From: Thermostichus vulcanus str. 'Rupite'
GTDB taxonomy: Bacteria > Cyanobacteriota > Cyanobacteriia > Thermostichales > Thermostichaceae
NCBI RefSeq assembly: GCF_022848905.1
Contig: NZ_JAFIRA010000027.1
Span: forward strand, 1 to 48,877
DNA length: 48,877 nucleotides
Direction: 5' to 3'
Part shown: piece after piece, positions 43,876 through 48,877 of the stretch
How positions within the stretch are numbered: position 1 is the stretch's first letter
Layout of the letters: each line of letters starts with the position of its first letter
Made by a program: the position numbers and the translations under genes
Notes under the pieces: model-generated
Told to the model about the DNA's origin: nothing
Seen by the model: only the letters and a program-made list of their open reading frames with translations
Databases searched by the model: none

Positions 43876-44178
43876 ATGCTCCTCGATTTTTTGGATCAGC
43901 TTTTTTCCCGCCACTCCGGTAGCAGCCGTGACCAAGCCAAACAACGACTGAAGTTGATCCTGGCCCACGACCGCGCCGATCTCACCCCGGCAGCCCTGGA
44001 GTCGATGCGCCTAGAGATCTTGGGGGTGGTGTCGCGCTATGTGGAGTTGGATTCGGAGGGGTTGCAATTTAGTTTGGCTACGGAAGAGGGGACGACGGCC
44101 TTAATTGCTAATCTACCGATTCGCCGCGTCAAACCCTTGGAGATCAGCCTCAGCCATCCGGAAGGCGAAGGGGCCTAG
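43876..44178 (+). CDS. minE: cell division topological specificity factor MinE
   Basis: 100 residues. MinE stimulates MinD ATPase and drives the Min pattern. The N-terminal amphipathic membrane helix is MLLDFLDQLFSRHSGSSRDQ. The core helix and strand are AKQRLKLILAHDRADLTPAA and LESMRLEILGVVSRYVELD. The C-terminal half has FSLATEEGTTALIANLPIRR. All parts are present at normal length. The ATG at 43876 is fixed by the conserved start. A GC-rich hairpin follows the stop. Confidence 0.95.
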   Translation: MLLDFLDQLFSRHSGSSRDQAKQRLKLILAHDRADLTPAALESMRLEILGVVSRYVELDSEGLQFSLATEEGTTALIANLPIRRVKPLEISLSHPEGEGA

Positions 44179-44179
44179 A

Positions 44180-44205
44180 GGAGGGGAGGGGCTCCCTCCT
44201 TATTC
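44180..44205 (+). terminator. possible terminator after minE
   Basis: GGAGGG at 44180..44185, an 8-nt loop, CCCTCC at 44194..44199, then TTATTC. The stem is GC-rich but the U-run is broken. It directly follows the minE stop. Confidence 0.35.
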
Positions 44206-44563
44206 TCCAACTGAACTTCAGGGTGCTGTCAAGGCTAGGGTAGGCTCGATGAGTTTCTTGGAGTTTCTTGAGCAGGAGGCTGTTCAGTCATTTGCCAGGG
44301 TTGTCGGTGGCGTGCAGTTGAGGCTATTCTCCGCCTGGGTTACCTTGTAATGAAGTGCGACAGCAATGTCACATTAAGTTTTGAATAATGATGTTCTTTC
44401 TTCGCTCACACCTTTGTCTGGCCAGCTCTGGAGCCCCCTGCAACTGAACCATCCAGTCGTTAAGCCGTTCATGCCACGCATGGTGCTATGCATCGCTTGC
44501 GCGACCGCTTACGCAACCGCAACAGTGGGACGGAGTCCTCGCTAAGGGAGGTTGAGCCTCAGC
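44206..44563. other. spacer between minE and the antiporter gene
   Basis: About 360 bp. I see no gene: a short forward frame through the left part is rejected because it starts within minE and lacks any family features. The end carries AAGGGAGG at 44544..44551, an over-long 12 bp from the antiporter ATG. No clear promoter was found. Confidence 0.4.
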
Positions 44564-46834
44564 ATGGAAAACTCATTTGAGCTGACGATCCTGTTTACGC
44601 TGGCCTTGGTGGCCGGGATCGGAGCTCAGGTGCTGGCTAATTTTGTCGGCGTGCCGAGCATTGTTTTCCTGTTGTTGTTTGGCCTGTTGCTGGGGCCAGA
44701 TGGCTTGAGCTTGGTGCATCCGCAAGCCATGGGATCCGGGCTGGAGGCGCTGGTGTCTTTGGCGGTGGCCCTGATTTTGTTTGAGGGGGGCCTTAACCTT
44801 AGGTTGCAACGCCTGAATCAGGTTTCCGATAGCTTGCGCAACTTGGTGCTGTTTGGATCCCTGCTGACGCTGGTGGGGGGGGCGGTGGCGGCCCACTATT
44901 TGGGGGAATTCCCTTGGCGCTTGGCCTTTTTGTTCGGATCCCTGGTGGTGGTGACGGGGCCAACGGTGATTAACCCGATCCTAAAACGGGTGCGGGTGGA
45001 TACGGCGGTCAGTACCCTCCTGGAGGGAGAAGGGGTGTTGATCGATCCGGTGGGGGCGATCCTAGCAGTGGTGGTGTTACAAGTGGTGCTCTCCGGTCAT
45101 CCCAGCTTTCTCATGGCCCTGGAACAGTTGTCCAGCCGATTGGCGATTGGGGCGGCGGTGGGGGCGCTGGGGGGCTGGCTGATGGGATCCTTCCTGCTCT
45201 GGTCGCGGCAATTTCTGACGGAGGATTTGCGCAACTCGGTGGTGCTGGCGGGGGCACTGGCGGTCTTTGTCTTGGCCCAGTCGTTGCGGTCTGAGGCGGG
45301 CCTGATGGCGGTGGTGCTGGCGGGGTTGGTGGTGCGGCAAAAGGCGGCGATTGCCGAGCGCAGCGTGCGGCAATTTCACGGCCAGTTGGTGGTGGTGGCG
45401 ATCTCGGTGCTGTTTATTTTGCTCACCTCCACCCTTTCCCTGAAGGCGGTGTTTGCTTTGGGCTGGGGATCCCTGGCGACGGTGGTTTGCCTGATGGTGT
45501 TGATCCGCCCCTTGAGCGTTTGGCTCTGTACCCTCAACAGTGACCTCAACTGGCGACAGAAGCTGTTCGTTGCCTGGTTGGCTCCCCGGGGGATTGTGGC
45601 GGCTTCGGTGGCTTCGTTGTTTGCCATCTTGCTGACGGAGCGCGGTATTACCGGGGGAGATGCCCTCAAGGCGCTGGTGTTTCTGACGATTTCTCTAACG
45701 GTGACGGTGCAGGGGCTAACCGCCGCTTGGGTGGCCCGTTGGTTGGGCTTGGATCAGGGCAGCTCCACCGTGATCATTGGCGATCACCCCCTCACCAGCC
45801 AGTTGGCCCAGTTGATGCGTTCCCTCAACCAAACGGTGGAGGTGATCCCGTTGTTGTCGGCCCAGGGATCCCCTAAAAGTGGGCAAAACGGTCAAAACGG
45901 CCACAAATCCAACAAATCCAATCGTTCGGCTGCCGGCTCAATCCATACGGGGGCAGAGGCCAACGGCACCTACAGCAAAAGTGGCGAGAAACTGGCTCCC
46001 AGCGAGGCTAAAAGCACACCCAGCAACGGCAAACTCCCAGAAGAACCCCTGAGATCAGAATCAGCCCCCGGATCCCTGCAGGAGGCGGTGCTGAGCGAAT
46101 CAGCGCTGTTGAAGGCGGATATCGAACATGCGGAAACCCTGCTGATCATGACCCTGAATCCGCAGGTAAACTGGGCGATTGCCGAGTTGATGGTGAAGCT
46201 CTCGGTTTCTGCCACCATCTGGACGGTGTTGCTTCCCGATATGCCCATCTCGGAAGGGATCCGCACCCTGCAAAACCCCTTCCCGCAACTGCAGCGCTGG
46301 GCTAGCTATTTAGAAGCCAACCGGGCCGAGCTACGCTCCATCACTCTGCCCACGTTGGCGGATTTGGGCCTGAACACTACCGATCCTGGCTTGGGTTTTG
46401 CGCCCGCCAAAGAATCCCTCTCGGCGGCACGAGCGACCCTGCTCAACCCCTTCTCGGCCCCGATGGGCCTTGAGGATCCCGTTTTGGAACGGCTGCGGGA
46501 TCAGTTTGCCTACCGGATTAAGGCGGATCTGTGTTTGCCGCTGTTGCTGTTGCGGCCTCAACGATTGGGGCGCTGGTTTCGCGGCGGCGGCGTGCGGGTC
46601 AGCGGTGATTTGTCTCAGCCGAGTCGGGTTTTCTATCTGCCGGAACCGGAGATTTGGCGACGGGGGGATCGCATTTATTACCTGGAGCGCATTTCCAGCC
46701 CGGTGGATGCGGGTGCCAAAGCCAATACCCTGTCGGCAAAGGAATCCGAACCACTGACGGAAGAGCGGGATCCAATTGGGCTGGAGCCTCTGCCCCAGTA
46801 CGTAGATGGGGTGAAGCTGCATTTTGATCTTTAA
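44564..46834 (+). CDS. CPA1-type cation:proton antiporter (NhaP/NhaS-like)
   Basis: 756 residues from ATG 44564; a TTG at 44552 is less likely because it directly abuts the Shine-Dalgarno. The N-terminal 390 residues contain about 12-13 helices with PSIVFLLLFGLLLGPDGLSL, ALILFEGGLNLRLQRL, SLVVVTGPTVINPILKRVR and LEGEGVLIDPVGAILAVVVL (conserved GE and DP of CPA1). FVAWLAPRGIVAASVASLFA is the typical late helix. A TrkA-like cytosolic part begins near 400 (SSTVIIGDHPLTSQLAQLMR) and is split by a low-complexity linker (about 435-510; Ser, Lys, Asn, Gly). A second part (HAETLLIMTLNPQVNWAIAE, CLPLLLLRPQRLGRWFRGGG) follows. It exchanges Na+ or K+ for H+; the ion is not evident. Confidence 0.9.
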   Translation: MENSFELTILFTLALVAGIGAQVLANFVGVPSIVFLLLFGLLLGPDGLSLVHPQAMGSGLEALVSLAVALILFEGGLNLRLQRLNQVSDSLRNLVLFGSLLTLVGGAVAAHYLGEFPWRLAFLFGSLVVVTGPTVINPILKRVRVDTAVSTLLEGEGVLIDPVGAILAVVVLQVVLSGHPSFLMALEQLSSRLAIGAAVGALGGWLMGSFLLWSRQFLTEDLRNSVVLAGALAVFVLAQSLRSEAGLMAVVLAGLVVRQKAAIAERSVRQFHGQLVVVAISVLFILLTSTLSLKAVFALGWGSLATVVCLMVLIRPLSVWLCTLNSDLNWRQKLFVAWLAPRGIVAASVASLFAILLTERGITGGDALKALVFLTISLTVTVQGLTAAWVARWLGLDQGSSTVIIGDHPLTSQLAQLMRSLNQTVEVIPLLSAQGSPKSGQNGQNGHKSNKSNRSAAGSIHTGAEANGTYSKSGEKLAPSEAKSTPSNGKLPEEPLRSESAPGSLQEAVLSESALLKADIEHAETLLIMTLNPQVNWAIAELMVKLSVSATIWTVLLPDMPISEGIRTLQNPFPQLQRWASYLEANRAELRSITLPTLADLGLNTTDPGLGFAPAKESLSAARATLLNPFSAPMGLEDPVLERLRDQFAYRIKADLCLPLLLLRPQRLGRWFRGGGVRVSGDLSQPSRVFYLPEPEIWRRGDRIYYLERISSPVDAGAKANTLSAKESEPLTEERDPIGLEPLPQYVDGVKLHFDL

Positions 46835-46843
46835 GTTCTTTAA

Positions 46844-46871
46844 CTCAACTATGACTCAACTATGACTCAAC
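46844..46871. repeat. 11-bp tandem repeat between convergent genes
   Basis: CTCAACTATGA repeated twice, then CTCAAC (2.5 units). It lies between the antiporter stop and the sagB-like stop, overlapping the last codons of the latter. Confidence 0.7.
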
Positions 46872-48286
46872 CCTTTGGGGGGCTGGCTTGACGGGGGATC
46901 CCAAGGGTGGTGATGTAGAGGGCGGCCTCTGATGTCGGGATCCCGAGCACTTCATTGACTTGATTGTCAAAAAAACCAGCAATGCCGCTCACCCCGAGGC
47001 CTAAGCCAATGGCCGCTAGGTTCAGCCGTTGACCCAAATGTCCCGCATCCAGATGCAGGTAGCGATAGGCCCGTTCCCCATAGCGCGCTACCGCCTTGGT
47101 TAAATCCGCCGTGTGAAACACAACAGCTGCAGCATCCCGACCCAATTCTTGCCCCAAGCACAGTTGGAAGACCTCATTGCGGAAATTTCTGAAGCGAATC
47201 TGCCGCAACTCTTGCGCCTGAACCGCGTAGTAGTAACACCCTGGTTCTAGTCCCTCCACTCCATTGGCCACCACAAAGGTTTCCACCAAGCTGCGATCAA
47301 AATAATCGGGGTTGCCATCCAACCCTTGGGCAGTGTAGTGTTCCGGGTGATAGGTGAAATCCAGGAGTGCCAGCAGCAGCTGCAGTGGCAGGTCTGCGCC
47401 GGTGAAGTGGCGGGTAGAGCGCCGTTTCAGGATGCTACGCACCAATTCTTGTAGGTGTGGTCCCCAATCGATGGGTGGAGTGGCGGTACTGACTCGCAGG
47501 CAGAAGGGAAAGTTGTATTTGTCGGCGGGTGGTTCGGCAGGGGTTGTAGCGGGCACGGGCGGGCGGGTCAGGGATCCGCTCTCGATCCGGCTCACCCGGT
47601 GCAAAAACGGTAACCAATCCCCCTCCTGTAGCTCAGGCACGTGGGTAACAATCGGGGAGCTGAGGGCGGTGAACTCATTGGCAGGCCACTGAGGCATCTC
47701 TTGGGGTGTATCGGCAGAGGTCGGTTGCCACAGATCCCACAGCGGAACAACCGCCAAAATCCCCTCTTCTTGGGGATCCAAAAACAATAGCTCCTCCAGG
47801 ATTTGATCGCAAAAGCCCCCCAAGAGATAAGCTCGGTAACCGGTGAGGTTGGCCGCCAACTCGATATTCCCCAGCAGATGGCCGCTATCCAGGCAAATGC
47901 GGCGATAGGCCCGATCCTCATAGCGCCAGGCAGAGCGAAAAAACACCGCCGAAACCACCAAAGCCAGCGAGCACTGGTTCAAAATCGCGGCTTCTGCACA
48001 ACCGGCCTGCAAGCGGGGCCAGCGACTTTCATCCCAAAACCGTACCAAGCTGTGGCTGCGCACCTGATAGTTGTACAAACCTTCCGGGATCCCGGCTACC
48101 CCCTGTGAGATCAGATACAGCTCAGCCGGATACAATCCTCCCGCCGATGGGGCAGCCCGCATGTAGAACGGTTGGTTGGCATAGGGGATCACCAACGTCA
48201 CCCCGTAGCTGAAGTACAACAACTGCGACAACCGCCGCCGATGCCATCGCGCCAACTGGGATAGCTCCTCACCTGGAGGCTGGGAT
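46867..48286 (-). pseudogene. SagB/ThcOx-type double nitroreductase, 5' end cut by an IS
   Basis: About 473 codons remain, open up to the IS junction at 48286/48287. The frame is two nitroreductase-fold halves: the first from LLYFSYGVTLVIPYANQPFY, the second from HLQELVRSILKRRSTRHFTG. Each carries a typical SagB/ThcOx motif: AAPSAGGLYPAELYLISQGV in the first and CYYYAVQAQELRQIRF in the second, with FMN contacts in RAYRRICLDSGHLLGNIELA and RAYRYLHLDAGHLGQRLNLA. The partner that most family members have before LLYFSYG (about 50 residues, ending in a Pro-rich stretch) is missing; instead the DNA turns into the IS end. An internal TTG at 48255 could still start a shortened protein. In other cyanobacteria this gene stands alone and its role is not known to me. 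Confidence 0.75.
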
Positions 48287-48303
48287 CTGGTTGACTGACA
48301 AAA

Positions 48304-48751
48304 CTAATCGGTGACATAGCAGTACGTGTGTATTTTGAATTCGATTCGATAGGTACGCTGGTCATGCTGCTTCCGAGACGCCATGGTTGGTTCAGGATCG
48401 CGGTTACAGGTGAATCGGGCATGATGAATGAGTTGCCAACTGTTCTCTAAGGCAGCCTTCACCCAATCCCAGCCAATGCGAAAGTAGCTATTGCCGCGAA
48501 ACCAATGGGGGTCAACCCAACGACGTTTACCGGACGCGACCACCTCAACTCCTTGAGCGGTGACATAGAGGGTGGCGATTGCCAAGAGGAACCAGAGGCG
48601 AGAGAGGGCACAGACCGAGCGAATCTGGGATTTTTGGAGGTTCCAGCCGTTGGATTGGTCGTCAAGAAATGCCTCTTCGATATCAAACCGCAAGCCGTAT
48701 TCTTGGAAAGTATGGAGATGAGTGGGTTCATCGCTGACGATAGCCCAAAAC
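48304..48751 (-). pseudogene. IS4-family transposase, C-terminal fragment (copy B)
   Basis: About 149 codons from FWAIVSDEPTHLHTFQ on. YGLRFDIEEAFLDDQS fits the IS4 signature Y-x2-R-x3-E, but the final Lys of the YREK motif is Gln here. NGWNLQKSQIRSVCALSRLW follows, then WFLLAIATLYVTAQGVEVVA and the basic tail RKQHDQRTYRIEFKIHTYCY, VTD stop (48304..48306). The N-terminal Asp residues of the DDE site are missing because copy A's end abuts here. An ORF starting at a TTG at 48693 would be only a shortened product. Confidence 0.75.
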
Positions 48752-48768
48752 CTGGTTGACTGACAAAA

Positions 48769-48877
48769 CTAATCGGTGACATAGCAGTACGTGTGTATTT
48801 TGAATTCGATTCGATAGGTACGCTGGTCATGCTGCTTCCGAGACGCCATGGTTGGTTCAGGATCGCGGTTACAGGTG
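48769..48877 (-). pseudogene. IS4-family transposase, C-terminal end (copy A, cut by window edge)
   Basis: 36 codons of the same transposase tail, ending in the same stop at 48769..48771; identical to copy B over the shared part. Its 5' part lies beyond the window, so it may belong to a complete transposase. Confidence 0.65.

Larger units (their letters stand above)
48287..48877 (-). mobile_element. IS4-family insertion sequence, partial, with tandem duplicated end
   Basis: The right edge holds the 3' end of an IS (copy A, running off the window) and, to its left, a 5'-truncated second copy (copy B). Both copies end with the same bases: 48287..48412 and 48752..48877 are identical for 126 bp, so the period is 465 bp. 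Minus-strand reading of both gives the transposase C-terminus. The left junction is in the sagB-like gene. Terminal bases are CTGGTTGACTGACAAAAC on the plus strand. No matching left end or target duplication can be seen. See findings on whether the repeat is real. Confidence 0.7.

Noticed and set aside
44105-44350. 81-residue forward ORF after minE
   Set aside because: Starts inside minE in another frame and lacks any features.

Overview
The window looks like a stretch of cyanobacterial chromosome. It carries genes typical of cyanobacteria and plastids: Ycf51, PSRP-3 (Ycf65-like), a CYP38/TLP40-type lumenal cyclophilin, minCDE, a CrtE whose N-terminus reads MVAQ, a DUF3084 protein, a cyanobacterial-type 4-hydroxyphenylpyruvate dioxygenase and a SirB1 protein. 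GGATCC-core palindromes, often as GGGATCCC, are extremely frequent; I counted 10 GGATCC in 11001..13000. I associate this 'highly iterated palindrome' variant, from memory, with the thermophilic unicellular Synechococcus JA / Thermostichus group. The taxon is therefore a guess; the cyanobacterial assignment is firm. I saw no tRNA, rRNA or CRISPR.

Layout. 1..4 kb: a SPOR-like membrane protein, a sigma-70-like protein, CobD (cobamide synthesis) and the nucleoid protein HU, all on the minus strand. 4..9 kb: PBP2 (wall elongation) divergent from a polysaccharide flippase, whose end overlaps an FHA protein; then an SDR dehydrogenase. 9..14 kb: YajQ, HemW, HisH with an EVE-domain protein, a pentapeptide-repeat protein, and SurE. 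14.5..20.5 kb: a Crp/Fnr regulator with an alpha/beta hydrolase that overlaps Ycf51 tail to tail, a ChrR-like cupin, CrtE with a DUF212 membrane protein, a zinc-ribbon membrane protein and SirB1. 20.6..29 kb: HppD followed by a broken methyltransferase remnant, an S10 carboxypeptidase, a VirB10-like secreted protein, an orphan Nif11-like peptide, a three-gene unit (DUF3084, RuvC-like, lipoprotein solute-binding protein) and PdhB.

29..38.5 kb: PSRP-3, a groEL without groES but with a CIRCE operator and a clear terminator, a decayed copD, TyrS, an unknown protein, CYP38, SdhB, a MlaE permease and a GerMN protein. 38.6..49 kb: a YiaA/B membrane protein, DUF2993, a protein built of six 16-17 residue RP repeats, a small secreted protein, an M48 protease, minC-minD-minE, a large CPA1 antiporter, and a double nitroreductase (SagB/ThcOx-type) gene cut at its 5' end by an IS4-family element.

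Most of the window is housekeeping. I found no clearly new multi-gene system. The points most worth a second look are three decayed genes (methyltransferase remnant, copD, sagB), the six-unit RP-repeat protein, the Nif11-like orphan, the GGATCC palindromes, an 82-bp coding overlap, repeats upstream of minC and minE, and an exact 126-bp direct repeat at the right edge that may be an assembly-graph artefact.
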